Of a stretch of 64,000 bases of DNA, positions 33,422 to 42,272 are shown piece after piece. Position 1 is the first letter of the stretch; each line of letters starts with the position of its first letter. The notes beneath the pieces are model-generated. The model saw nothing but the letters and a program-made list of their open reading frames with translations. It had not been told where the DNA came from and ran no database searches. Source of the DNA: Fusobacterium_C necrophorum_A (GTDB lineage: Bacteria; Fusobacteriota; Fusobacteriia; Fusobacteriales; Fusobacteriaceae); the NCBI RefSeq assembly GCF_004134945.1, contig NZ_SBAP01000015.1:1-64000 (forward strand), given 5' to 3'. A program made the translations under genes and the position numbers.

Positions 33422-35038
33422 TTGATTCCTATTTTACTACTTGTTTCTTTCGTCATTTTATTGTCTTGTATTTTAGACAAATTTTCCTTAAAAAGTGGGG
33501 TTCCTGCTCTTCTGCTTTTTATCGGGCTTGGAATGATTTTTGGAGAAGAAGGATTGTTTAAAATTTCCTTTTACGACTTTTCTATGGCGAATAATGTCTG
33601 CTCTACCGCTCTCATCTTCATTATGTTCTATGGCGGATTCGGAACAAAGTGGAAAGAAGCAAAAAAAGTTATCATAGAGGCCTCTATCCTGTCAAGTTTG
33701 GGAGTCTTTTTGACAGCACTTTTTGTAGCTGTCGGAGTTCACTTTTTACTCTCCTGGTCCTGGCTGGAAAGTTTCCTCTTCGGTTCCATTTTAAGCTCTA
33801 CAGATGCCGCTTCTGTTTTTTCCATTTTAAAACGAAAAAAATTAGGACTGAAGGAAAATACCGCTTCTCTCTTGGAAGTGGAAAGCGGTAGTAATGATCC
33901 CTGCTCCTATATGATGACACTCATAAGTCTTCTTTATTTAACAGGAGAAGTCAGAGGAAGTACTTTACTTTCCTATGTCATTTTACAATTGGGAGGAGGA
34001 CTCTTTTTTGGAGGAATTTTTTCATTTCTGACTCGCTTTCTTTTAAAAAAATTACATTTTGCAGAAGGATTGGACACCCTATTCATCACAGGTTCTGTGA
34101 TTGCATCCTACGCTCTTCCCGGTTACTTTAACGGAAACGGATATTTAAGTGTCTATATTTTTGGAATCTTATTGGGAAATTCTTCTTTTCCTCATAAAGA
34201 AAATTTATCTTCTTTCTATGACGGTGTCACCGGTCTGGCACAAATGTTCATCTTTTTCCTGTTGGGCTTACTTTCCACTCCAAGTCGCCTGGTAGATGCC
34301 TTTATGCCCGCATTGGTGATATTTCTGATTCTTACTTTTTTAGCTAGACCTATTTCTGTATTTTCTTTGCTTTTCCCTTTCCATACAAGTAAAGAGAAAA
34401 AACTTCTCGTTTCTTTTGCGGGACTTCGTGGAGCGGCTTCCATTGTATTTGCTATAATGACGATTGTCCATGACTACACTCCGAAACAAGATGTTTTTCA
34501 TATTGTATTTTGTGTTGTGCTGCTCTCCATGATATTTCAAGCCTCCTCTTTGGCTTGGGTGGCGATTCGACTGAATATGATAGATAGCAAAATTGACGTT
34601 ATGGAAATTTTTACGGACTATGCTTCCAAAACAAAACTGCAATTTTTTGAAATTCCAATTCCGAAGAATCATTATTGGATTGGCATGAGAATCAAAGACT
34701 TGCTGCTTCCGCCAAATATTCTAATCCTCAATATTGTGAGAAATACAGAGCAAATTGTTCCCTACGGAGATTTTATCATCCAAGAAAACGATCTGATTCA
34801 TCTTTCCATTTTGGGAAATAACCAAAAACTGTCTTTTGACATAGATATGTATCTTCTTCCAAGCAAGAGCAAATGGATTGGAAAGACAGTTCAAGAATAT
34901 GGAGAAAAGAAACATGTTTTTATCAGCTTAATCGTTCGAAAGGAAAAAGCTCTTATGCCAAAGGCGACTCTCGTTCTGGAAGAAGAAGATCAAATTTATT
35001 TTCACAAAAAAGAAAAAAATCCTCCCCTAAAATCTTAG
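33422..35038 (+). CDS. K+(Na+)/H+ antiporter of the CPA1/NhaP2 (CvrA) type
   Basis: 538 residues from TTG 33422, placed by AAGGAGGG 7 nt upstream. About 12-13 hydrophobic helices fill residues 1-385 with FGSILSSTDAASVFS and LEVESGSNDP, the transport-site motifs of the CPA1 family. Residues ~410-530 form a soluble TrkA-C-type regulatory domain (IPKNHYWIGMRIKDLLLP). It exchanges protons for K+ or Na+ across the inner membrane. Own promoter and a structured leader; the stop codon lies inside the loop of a terminator shared with cca. Confidence 0.9.
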   Translation: MIPILLLVSFVILLSCILDKFSLKSGVPALLLFIGLGMIFGEEGLFKISFYDFSMANNVCSTALIFIMFYGGFGTKWKEAKKVIIEASILSSLGVFLTALFVAVGVHFLLSWSWLESFLFGSILSSTDAASVFSILKRKKLGLKENTASLLEVESGSNDPCSYMMTLISLLYLTGEVRGSTLLSYVILQLGGGLFFGGIFSFLTRFLLKKLHFAEGLDTLFITGSVIASYALPGYFNGNGYLSVYIFGILLGNSSFPHKENLSSFYDGVTGLAQMFIFFLLGLLSTPSRLVDAFMPALVIFLILTFLARPISVFSLLFPFHTSKEKKLLVSFAGLRGAASIVFAIMTIVHDYTPKQDVFHIVFCVVLLSMIFQASSLAWVAIRLNMIDSKIDVMEIFTDYASKTKLQFFEIPIPKNHYWIGMRIKDLLLPPNILILNIVRNTEQIVPYGDFIIQENDLIHLSILGNNQKLSFDIDMYLLPSKSKWIGKTVQEYGEKKHVFISLIVRKEKALMPKATLVLEEEDQIYFHKKEKNPPLKS

Positions 35039-35062
35039 CCTCAAGGTTTAGGGGAGAATTCT
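35022..35062. terminator. Bidirectional terminator, antiporter/cca
   Basis: CTCCCCTAAA (35022-35031) pairs with TTTAGGGGAG (35047-35056). It overlaps the last antiporter codons and stop and ends just before the cca stop; T-runs occur on both sides. Confidence 0.85.
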
Positions 35063-36401
35063 ATTTTTCACAGCTTTTCTTTTTTGCTGCTTCCCATAAA
35101 ACAGTATGTTCATTTTCTATTTTTCCTTCTACTACCTCTTCCAATAAATATTCTTTTATCTCCTGAATATTTTTCCCTACATAACCCAGCTCCATTAAAT
35201 CAAAGCCGTTGATAGCCAAATCGGATAGTCCGGGAATTTTTTCTTCTTCTATGATTTTATAAAACAATTCTTCCGGGTTTTTTTCCGAAATTTTTTTCAA
35301 ATCTTTTGCTAAATTATCTGCAACGGAAAGTTGTAGCAACTTTCTACTTCTCTCTTCTCCAAAACGACTTATCATCTTTCGAATGCTTTTCTCATCCGTA
35401 TTTTGATGTAACAACATGTGGTTTGCAATCAAAAACTCTACCTCTTTCCTGATCGTATTGGCTTCTTCCAATTCCCCCTGTAAAATCCTTCCGATGATTT
35501 CTGCTCCTTTCTTTTCATGTCCATAGAAATGATAATAGCCTGTCTTCTCATCCACAGTCTTGGTAAACGGCTTTCCAATATCATGAAAAATGGCGGCCAA
35601 ACGGAGTACTAAATCATTGGGAACCAAGTTCACGACATGGAGAGTATGTTCCCACAAATCATAGCAATGATAAGGAGTATTCTGATTAAAATTATAACAT
35701 AGTTTTAAACTGGGAAGAATTATCTCCAAAGCTCCTGTTTCCTTCATCATTTCCAAAGTCTTTGCAACAAAATCTCCTACCACTAATTTATTCCATTCTT
35801 CTGTAATTCTCGATTTTGCAATTTTTTTCAGTATTTGTTTTTCTTGTGCTATAGCTCTTTTTGTATTTTCTTCCAAATGAAACCCCAATTGACTCACAAA
35901 ACGAAAAGCTCTCATAATTCGAAGCCCGTCTTCCCGTATTCTTTCTATAGGATGTCCTACCAAGCGTATTCGTTTCTTTTTTAAATCTTCCTCTCCTCCA
36001 TATAAATCAAGAAAACCCTTGCTCCGATGATATGCCATGGCATTGATTGTAAAATCTCTCCTTGCCAAGTCCTCTTCTATTGTTTTCACAAATTTTATTT
36101 TTTGAGGTCGTCTTCCGTCACTTCCCTCGTCGGAACGAAATCTTGCAATTTCAAATTCCTCTCCCTCAATCTGAACTCGGAATACTCCGAAACTTTTTCC
36201 CGTTTCTTTGCAAGGATGGGGTTTAAATATTCGTTTTAGCTCCTCATAGGATAAATTCGTGCAAAAATCATAGTCATGAGGCTCTTTTCCAAGAAGAATA
36301 TCTCGAACACAACCACCCACCAAATATCCCTCTCCCTTTCTCTCCAACTGCTCCAAGATATAAGAGACACGTTTCGGAAACTCCAATCCTTCTTTCTTCA
36401 T
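35061..36401 (-). CDS. cca: CCA tRNA nucleotidyltransferase / polyA polymerase family with HD domain
   Basis: 446 residues. Class II nucleotidyltransferase head: LVGGCVRDILLGKEPHDYDF near residue 25, RRDFTINAMAYH near 115, then RIREDGLRIMRAFRF. An HD domain follows (LAAIFHDIGKPF near 270). It adds or repairs the CCA end of tRNA; polyA polymerase activity is an alternative for this family. Starts 1 bp after the mutT stop. Confidence 0.9.
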   Translation of the reverse strand: MKKEGLEFPKRVSYILEQLERKGEGYLVGGCVRDILLGKEPHDYDFCTNLSYEELKRIFKPHPCKETGKSFGVFRVQIEGEEFEIARFRSDEGSDGRRPQKIKFVKTIEEDLARRDFTINAMAYHRSKGFLDLYGGEEDLKKKRIRLVGHPIERIREDGLRIMRAFRFVSQLGFHLEENTKRAIAQEKQILKKIAKSRITEEWNKLVVGDFVAKTLEMMKETGALEIILPSLKLCYNFNQNTPYHCYDLWEHTLHVVNLVPNDLVLRLAAIFHDIGKPFTKTVDEKTGYYHFYGHEKKGAEIIGRILQGELEEANTIRKEVEFLIANHMLLHQNTDEKSIRKMISRFGEERSRKLLQLSVADNLAKDLKKISEKNPEELFYKIIEEEKIPGLSDLAINGFDLMELGYVGKNIQEIKEYLLEEVVEGKIENEHTVLWEAAKKKSCEK

Positions 36402-36402
36402 A

Positions 36403-36798
36403 TTATCCCTCTTTTGCTATTTTTTCCAATATCGGTCTATCCGCCTCCGCAAATTTCAAAGAAAGTATATTTTCCTTTTTTATCCAAACGAAAGCATCAT
36501 GTTCTGTCAAAGTAAACTTCGTATCTTTCCATAGGCATTTCACAAAATGAACTTCAAGAATAAGCTCTTCTGTCTCCTCGTAGATTATTCCAATCTCTTC
36601 GCTCGCTTCTACTTTACAGCATAATTCTTCCCATACCTCTCGTTCTGCAGTTTGAAAATAACTTTCTTCCTTTTCCACTTTTCCACCCGGAAATTCCCAG
36701 CGATTTCCCAGCTTTTTCTTGGCGGAACGAAGGACTGCCAAGACTCTTCCGTCCTTTCTTTCTATCATAGCTGCCACTACTTCCATTTTTTCTTTCAT
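36403..36798 (-). CDS. mutT: Nudix hydrolase, MutT-type (8-oxo-dGTP diphosphatase)
   Basis: 131 residues. Nudix box GKVEKEESYFQTAEREVWEE fits G-x5-E-x7-RE-V-x-EE. The start MEVVAAMIERKDGRVLAVLR and the F-WIKKEN end match MutT-type sanitising enzymes. GAGG lies 6 nt before ATG 36798. First gene of mutT-cca, with a promoter at 36839-36867. Confidence 0.88.
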   Translation of the reverse strand: MKEKMEVVAAMIERKDGRVLAVLRSAKKKLGNRWEFPGGKVEKEESYFQTAEREVWEELCCKVEASEEIGIIYEETEELILEVHFVKCLWKDTKFTLTEHDAFVWIKKENILSLKFAEADRPILEKIAKEG

Positions 36799-36838
36799 TC
36801 TCTTCCTCTTTTTGTTTCCGATTTTTTTCTTTTTTTTT

Positions 36839-36867
36839 ATTCTAACACTCTCTTTTCAAAAAAGCAA
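36839..36867 (-). promoter_or_regulatory. mutT-cca promoter
   Basis: On the minus strand TTGCTT (36867-36862), 17-nt spacer, TAGAAT (36844-36839). Confidence 0.65.
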
Positions 36868-36871
36868 ACTG

Positions 36872-36880
36872 TGGTATAAT
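36872..36880 (+). promoter_or_regulatory. nadD extended -10 promoter
   Basis: TGGTATAAT (TATAAT 36875-36880); no clear -35. AAAAAGGAG precedes ATG 36912. Confidence 0.6.
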
Positions 36881-36911
36881 AAGAAAAACAAAAAAGGAGT
36901 TTTGATTCACT

Positions 36912-37493
36912 ATGAAAATTGGAATTTATGGAGGAAGTTTCAATCCCATTCACTTGGGACATCAGAAAATCATAGAATTTATCTTAGAAACTATGAAATT
37001 GGACAAAATTCTTGTCATTCCCGTCGGACTTCCTTCTCATCGGAAAAATACTTTAGAGCAAGGCTTTCATCGTCTTACTATGTGCCAACTTGCCTTTGAA
37101 CATCTCCCACAGGTAGAGGTATCGGATTTGGAAATCAACCTTTCGGAAGTTTCTTATACCTATGATACTTTAGTGCAAATCCGTCAGCTTTATGGAGAAG
37201 AACACGAGTATTTTGAAATTATCGGAGAAGATTCCCTTGCTTCCTTTGATTCTTGGAAATGCCCTCAAGAAATTTTAAAATTAGCAAAACTTCTCGTCTT
37301 ACAACGGGAACCCTTTGAATTAATTTCTGAAAATCCCAATATTATTTTACTGAATAGTCCTATTTTTCCAATTTCCTCTACGGAAATTCGAGAACAACTG
37401 CAAAGAGGAACTTCAAAAATAGACTGGCTAAATCCGAAGGTATTCCAATATATTCAGGAACATAATTTATATAAAAATCAGCCAAAATTATAG
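36912..37493 (+). CDS. nadD: Nicotinate-nucleotide adenylyltransferase
   Basis: 193 residues. GIYGGSFNPIHLGH is the GxFxPxHxGH nucleotide-binding site, and ISSTEIREQL near residue 160 is the second conserved motif; PVGLPSHRKN fits NadD. It makes NaAD from nicotinate mononucleotide in NAD synthesis. Divergent from mutT, monocistronic, with a terminator at 37561-37589. Confidence 0.95.
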   Translation: MKIGIYGGSFNPIHLGHQKIIEFILETMKLDKILVIPVGLPSHRKNTLEQGFHRLTMCQLAFEHLPQVEVSDLEINLSEVSYTYDTLVQIRQLYGEEHEYFEIIGEDSLASFDSWKCPQEILKLAKLLVLQREPFELISENPNIILLNSPIFPISSTEIREQLQRGTSKIDWLNPKVFQYIQEHNLYKNQPKL

Positions 37494-37560
37494 GAATACT
37501 TATTCCAACTATGATACATTCATAATATTAAGGAGCATAATACTACAAAACTCTTTCAAA

Positions 37561-37590
37561 AAAAAGGATTTCTCTCGGAAATCCTTTTTT
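37561..37590. terminator. Bidirectional terminator, nadD/aspS
   Basis: Perfect 12-bp stem AAAAAGGATTTC (37561-37572) with 37578-37589, 5-nt loop, T-run on both strands. Confidence 0.9.
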
Positions 37591-37623
37591 CAGTGACTTC
37601 ATTGAATTGAAATCAAATCTTCT

Positions 37624-39405
37624 CTATTCTTCTTGGAAAGTAGAACATAGGAACAGTTCTTCCAATTGTTTCTCTTCCACTTTTCCCGGTGCCTCTGTCA
37701 TCAAACATTGCCCCTTATTTGTTTTCGGGAATGGAATGACATCCCGAATGGATTCTTCTTTCAACATAACCATAAGCCATCTGTCAATTCCGAAAGCCAA
37801 TCCTCCATGAGGAGGTGCTCCATATTGGAAAGCCTCTAAGAAGAAGCCGAACTTTTCTTTTGCTTCTTCCGGACTTAAGCTCAATCGTTCAAACACTTTA
37901 GCTTGTACTTCCGTATTGGAAATACGAATCGAACCTCCTCCAATTTCAGAACCGTTTAAAACCAAATCATAGGTATCGGTTCGAATATTATCGGTTTGCC
38001 CCTGTAAGAATTTTTCCATATCTTCCTCTTTGATAGAAGTAAAAGGATGATGTTCCGCCTTGTATCTTCCCTCTTCCTCATCATATTCAAACATTGGGAA
38101 ATCCACAACCCATAGGAATTTATAAGCATTTCTATCAATAAGTCCCAATTCTTTTCCGACTCGAAGTCTCAAAGCCCCTAAGGCTGCATGCACTGTTTTC
38201 ACTCTATCTGCAATGATTAAAATAACATCGCCGGCTTCGGCTCCCGTTCTATCCAAAATAGCTTTCATTTCTTCTTCCCGGAAGAATTTTGCAATTGGCG
38301 AAGAAATCTCTCCATTTTCCGCTATTTTAATATACGCCATTCCTTTTGCTCCAAAATATTGTTTTGCATAATCTTCATATTCTCCTAAAAGCTTTCGAGA
38401 AAATTTTTCAAAGGCTTTCGGAGCAACAATGGCTTTTACGATTCCGCCATTTTCAACAGTGGAACTGAAAGCTTTAAAGGAAGACTTTGCCGCCAAATCG
38501 GATATGTCTTTTAATTTTACTTCAAAACGCAAATCCGGCTTATCGGAACCATATTCCCCCATAGCAACCGCATAAGGCATTCTTTCAAAAGTGTAATTCG
38601 CTTCTTCTCCCGTTACATGTTTGAAAACATATTTCGCCAGACCTTCTATCTCATTCATTACCTCATCTTGTGTTACGAAAGACATTTCTACATCCAATTG
38701 TGTAAATTCAGGTTGCCTATCCGCTCTTAAATCTTCATCTCGAAAACATTTCGCAATTTGGAAGTACTTCTCCACTCCTCCAATCATCAACAATTGTTTG
38801 AAGATTTGTGGAGATTGCGGTAAAGCATAAAAAGTTCCTCCGTTGATTCTACTGGGAACTAAGAAATCTCTTGCTCCTTCCGGAGTCGATTTTGTTAAAA
38901 TGGGAGTATCCACATCCAAAAATCCCACCTGATCCATATAATTTCGAATTGCCATAATCATTCGATGTCGCATTTTTAAGTTTTGAATCATGTTAGGTCT
39001 TCGAATATCCAAGTATCGATATTTCAATCGAATATTTTCATTTAAATTCTCTTCTATTCCTGTAATTTGAAAAGGAAGAACTTCACATTGATTCAAGATT
39101 TCCAACTCTTTGACAAAAACTTCAATTTCTCCGGTTGGGATGTTTAAGTTTTTACTTGCTCTTTCTTTCACTTCCCCGACTACTTTAATGACAGCTTCAT
39201 TTCTTAATTTTTGAGCCTTCTCAATAATATCTCTACTAGTATAATCAATATCAAAAACAATTTGAGTCTTTCCCTCTCGATCTCGTAAATCGATAAAAGT
39301 TAATCCCCCTAAGTCTCTTTTCGTATCCACCCATCCGGATAAAGTAACAACTTGTCCAATATTTCCTTTTCGTAATTCTCCCAAATTATGACTTCGATAG
39401 GTCAT
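37624..39405 (-). CDS. aspS: Aspartyl-tRNA synthetase
   Basis: 593 residues, bacterial type. OB anticodon domain (GQVVTLSGWVDTKRDLGGLTFIDLRDR), class II motif 2 (FRDEDLRADRQPEFTQLDVE), inserted GAD domain (~290-420) and motif 3 (GGLAFGIDRWLMVML). Start ATG 39405, 3 bp after hisS. It charges tRNA-Asp; whether also tRNA-Asn depends on gatCAB, not seen here. Confidence 0.97.
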   Translation of the reverse strand: MTYRSHNLGELRKGNIGQVVTLSGWVDTKRDLGGLTFIDLRDREGKTQIVFDIDYTSRDIIEKAQKLRNEAVIKVVGEVKERASKNLNIPTGEIEVFVKELEILNQCEVLPFQITGIEENLNENIRLKYRYLDIRRPNMIQNLKMRHRMIMAIRNYMDQVGFLDVDTPILTKSTPEGARDFLVPSRINGGTFYALPQSPQIFKQLLMIGGVEKYFQIAKCFRDEDLRADRQPEFTQLDVEMSFVTQDEVMNEIEGLAKYVFKHVTGEEANYTFERMPYAVAMGEYGSDKPDLRFEVKLKDISDLAAKSSFKAFSSTVENGGIVKAIVAPKAFEKFSRKLLGEYEDYAKQYFGAKGMAYIKIAENGEISSPIAKFFREEEMKAILDRTGAEAGDVILIIADRVKTVHAALGALRLRVGKELGLIDRNAYKFLWVVDFPMFEYDEEEGRYKAEHHPFTSIKEEDMEKFLQGQTDNIRTDTYDLVLNGSEIGGGSIRISNTEVQAKVFERLSLSPEEAKEKFGFFLEAFQYGAPPHGGLAFGIDRWLMVMLKEESIRDVIPFPKTNKGQCLMTEAPGKVEEKQLEELFLCSTFQEE

Positions 39406-39408
39406 TTT

Positions 39409-40650
39409 TTATTTTCCCCCTTTGATTGCCCTTACAATATTTTCCATAGAAATTTCTTCCTGTTCTCTTGTTTCAAAATTCTTTAAGATGACTACATTTT
39501 TTGCCAATTCATCTTCTCCTAAAATAATACAATATTTCGTATTTAATTTATCGGCTTTTTTCATATGAGATTTCATTCCTTTGGAATGATAGTCCACAGA
39601 TACTTTGATATTGTTTTCTCGAAGCAAAGCTGTAATCTCCATTGCTTTTTCCAAAGTATTCTCACCCAACCAGGCAAGGTAAACATCCGTCGATTTTTTT
39701 GGATATTCTTCCAAAAGCATCATAATTCTCTCTATACCGGAAGCAAATCCGAAAGCCGGAATGTCTTTATCTCCTAATTGTTTCAATAAATTATCGTATC
39801 TTCCTCCTCCTAAAACGGTTCCTTGAGAACCCAATTTATTGGTTACGATTTCAAAAACGGTCGAAGAATAATAGTCCAATCCTCTTACCAAACCAGGATC
39901 TTCTACAAAAGGAATTCCAAAAATAGTCAAATATTTTTTTACTGCCTCATAATGAGCTCTTTCCTCTTCAAATAAAGAATCAATAATGCTTGGAGCATCT
40001 TCCATTTTAGCATGGTCTATCTTACAATCCAAAACTCTCAAAGGATTTCTTTCCAATCGGTTTTTACAATCTTCACACAGTTCTTCCTTCATAGGCTTAA
40101 AATATTCCAATAATTTCTTTCGATATTCCGTTCTGGACGCATTGGAACCGATACAGTTTATTCGTACTTCCAAATCCGTGATTCCTAATTTTTGCAATAA
40201 TTTATATCCCATGGCGATAATTTCCGCATCTAAAATAGGAGATTTTTCTCCCAAAACTTCTACTCCAATCTGATTGAATTCCCGTTGTCTTCCGGCTTGC
40301 GGTCTTTCATAACGAAACATGGAACCGTTGTAATAGAACCGAGAAACGTCTTCTTTGGCATAAATGGCATTTTCCAAATAGGAACGAACGACGGAAGCTG
40401 TATTTTCCGGCCGTAACGTGATACTTCTATCCCCTCTGTCCTTAAAGGTATACATTTCTTTTTCCACCACATCCGTTGCCTCTCCAATGCCTCGTTTGAA
40501 TAAATCCGTTTCTTCAAAAATCGGTGTTTTAATAAATTGACAACCGTAACTTTCAAACACTTGTTTTGAAATGTCTGAAATGTAATTATATTTTAAAGCG
40601 TCTTCTCCAATAATATCTTTTGTCCCTCTTACTGCTTTGATAAGTTGCAT
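39409..40650 (-). CDS. hisS: Histidyl-tRNA synthetase
   Basis: 413 residues. Motif 1 around IKTPIFEETDLFKRGIGE, motif 2 FRYERPQAGRQREFNQIGVE, the HisA signature GLVRGLDYYSSTVFE and motif 3 AFGFASGIERIMMLL. C-terminal anticodon-binding domain from ~320. Middle gene of rarA-hisS-aspS, one base after the rarA stop. Confidence 0.97.
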   Translation of the reverse strand: MQLIKAVRGTKDIIGEDALKYNYISDISKQVFESYGCQFIKTPIFEETDLFKRGIGEATDVVEKEMYTFKDRGDRSITLRPENTASVVRSYLENAIYAKEDVSRFYYNGSMFRYERPQAGRQREFNQIGVEVLGEKSPILDAEIIAMGYKLLQKLGITDLEVRINCIGSNASRTEYRKKLLEYFKPMKEELCEDCKNRLERNPLRVLDCKIDHAKMEDAPSIIDSLFEEERAHYEAVKKYLTIFGIPFVEDPGLVRGLDYYSSTVFEIVTNKLGSQGTVLGGGRYDNLLKQLGDKDIPAFGFASGIERIMMLLEEYPKKSTDVYLAWLGENTLEKAMEITALLRENNIKVSVDYHSKGMKSHMKKADKLNTKYCIILGEDELAKNVVILKNFETREQEEISMENIVRAIKGGK

Positions 40651-40651
40651 A

Positions 40652-41884
40652 CTATCCCTCCTTATTCTCCCATAATTTCCTTAATTTTTCCTCAATCAAT
40701 TTCTCATATTTATTCTCTTGCGGAAAGTAATACTTCCTTTTTTCTTCCATATATTTTTGTGTTACAAAATGATTCGGATAATCATGAGGATACAGATAAC
40801 CGACATTATCATGACAAATATTTTTTGGCACTTCCTGTCGATTTCCGTTTTTTATCTCCCCCATTGCCTGATCAATTGCCAAATAAGCAGAATTACTCTT
40901 TGTGGAAATCGCCAAGTAAATGACTGCTTGAGCTAAAATAATTCGTATCTCCGGCATTCCGATTCTTTCGCTTGCCTGCATCGCTGCACCGGCGACAAGC
41001 ATTGCTTCCGGATTTGCCATTCCCACATCTTCACAGGCTTGAATCATAATTCGTCTTGCCATATATCTGGGGTCCTCTCCCCCTTCTAATAAGCATCCCA
41101 ACCAATATACCGCCGCATCGGGATCACTTCCACGCATGGATTTAATCATAGCGGAAATCATGTCATATTTATCCTGTGTTTTATGAAAAGAATGCTTTCT
41201 TTCCATGAAAACTTGATAAATTTCTTCCTCCGACAAAGAATCTTTTACATTTTGATATAGTTCTAGATAATTTAAAGCAACCCTACTGTCCCCCTGTGCC
41301 ATTTCCACCATGACATCTTCTAAAAAAGGACTTAAAGAAATTCCTGTTTTCTGCTGTGCTCTTGTTAAAATTTGTTGAATGGCTTGTTTTTCCAAAGCTT
41401 TAAACTCAAATACCATAACTCTGGAAAGCAGAGCATTATTCAAACTATAATAGGGATTCTCCGTGGTAGCTCCAATTAAAATAAAAGTTCCGTCTTCACA
41501 ATAGGACAAAAGTGCATCCTGTTGCAACTTATTAAAACGATGAATTTCATCCAAAAAGAGAATCGTCTTTTTTTGATAATATTCAATATTTCGTTTCGCT
41601 TTCTCTACCACTTCTTTAATATCCTGTAAAGAAGCCGTCGTAGCATTCAAACTTTCAAAGGCACAGTCCATGGTATGAGAAATAATTTCTCCCAAACTTG
41701 ATTTTCCACAACCCGGCGGTCCGAAAAAAATAGAATTCGTCAAAGTTCCTTTCTCTATTAATTTTCGAAGTACCCCATGTTTTCCCAATAAATTTTCCTG
41801 TCCAAAAATCTCATCCAAACTTTGAGGGCGAAGTTGAAAAGAAAGAGGCTTTACTGCTTCATAATTGCTTTCAAATAAATTCAT
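40652..41884 (-). CDS. rarA: Replication-associated recombination ATPase RarA (MgsA)
   Basis: 410 residues. Walker A GPPGCGKSSLGE near 59, Walker B ILFLDEIHRFNK, sensor 1 IGATTENPYYSLN, and the C-terminal tetramer region (RGSDPDAAVYWLGCLLEGGEDP). It acts at stalled forks and with SSB/RecA. The P-loop has CGKSS in place of the more common TGKTT, still compatible with ATP binding. First gene of the operon with hisS and aspS. Confidence 0.94.
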   Translation of the reverse strand: MNLFESNYEAVKPLSFQLRPQSLDEIFGQENLLGKHGVLRKLIEKGTLTNSIFFGPPGCGKSSLGEIISHTMDCAFESLNATTASLQDIKEVVEKAKRNIEYYQKKTILFLDEIHRFNKLQQDALLSYCEDGTFILIGATTENPYYSLNNALLSRVMVFEFKALEKQAIQQILTRAQQKTGISLSPFLEDVMVEMAQGDSRVALNYLELYQNVKDSLSEEEIYQVFMERKHSFHKTQDKYDMISAMIKSMRGSDPDAAVYWLGCLLEGGEDPRYMARRIMIQACEDVGMANPEAMLVAGAAMQASERIGMPEIRIILAQAVIYLAISTKSNSAYLAIDQAMGEIKNGNRQEVPKNICHDNVGYLYPHDYPNHFVTQKYMEEKRKYYFPQENKYEKLIEEKLRKLWENKEG

Positions 41885-41925
41885 TTTTCTCTTCCCCCCT
41901 TAAATCTAAAAAATTTACTGTTAAT

Positions 41926-41972
41926 AAAAAAGAACTTATGTCAAGGTCTATCTCGATGACAATAAGTTCCTT
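41926..41972 (-). terminator. secG terminator
   Basis: On the minus strand GAACTTAT-T-GTC (41969-41958) pairs, with one bulged T, with GAC-ATAAGTTC (41942-41932), then a run of T. A TTGACA in the 3' arm could seed a rarA promoter but no good -10 follows at the proper distance. Confidence 0.8.
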
Positions 41973-41986
41973 TTGTCCTAACTTCT

Positions 41987-42211
41987 TTACTTTATCAAAT
42001 ACAACAATAGTGCATCAATAATAAACAAAGCGGCTACGACCTTGGTTGCTTTTGCTAATGGTCCTCCATCTTTTGATATACCAAATACTGTATTGCTTGA
42101 TCCCATTCCCATACTTGCTGACATTCCATGACTTTGATCCGGTTGTATCAAAACCAAAATAATCAAAGCTAAAGCAAGCATAAATAGAAACACGGTTAAT
42201 AGAGTTTCCAA
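41987..42211 (-). CDS. secG: Preprotein translocase subunit SecG
   Basis: 74 residues with two membrane helices (~3-22 and ~55-73) linked by the Gly/Ser/Met-rich loop GMSASMGMGSSNTVFG, the SecG pattern. Small partner of SecYE in protein export. Own promoter and terminator, between rarA and mutY. Confidence 0.93.
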   Translation of the reverse strand: METLLTVFLFMLALALIILVLIQPDQSHGMSASMGMGSSNTVFGISKDGGPLAKATKVVAALFIIDALLLYLIK

Positions 42212-42246
42212 TGTTATATCCTCCTATTCTTTCTATATTTTATTTT

Positions 42247-42260
42247 ACCATTATAGCACA
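42247..42260 (-). promoter_or_regulatory. secG extended -10 promoter
   Basis: TGCTATAAT on minus (TATAAT 42255-42250). The -35 region would fall on the mutY stop codon (TTTTAA) and is weak. GGAGG precedes the secG ATG. Confidence 0.6.
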
Positions 42261-42272
42261 TTCCAATCTCTT

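Noticed and set aside
41885..41960. rarA promoter from TTGACA in the secG terminator
   Set aside because: No acceptable -10 hexamer at 16-18 nt; too weak to list.
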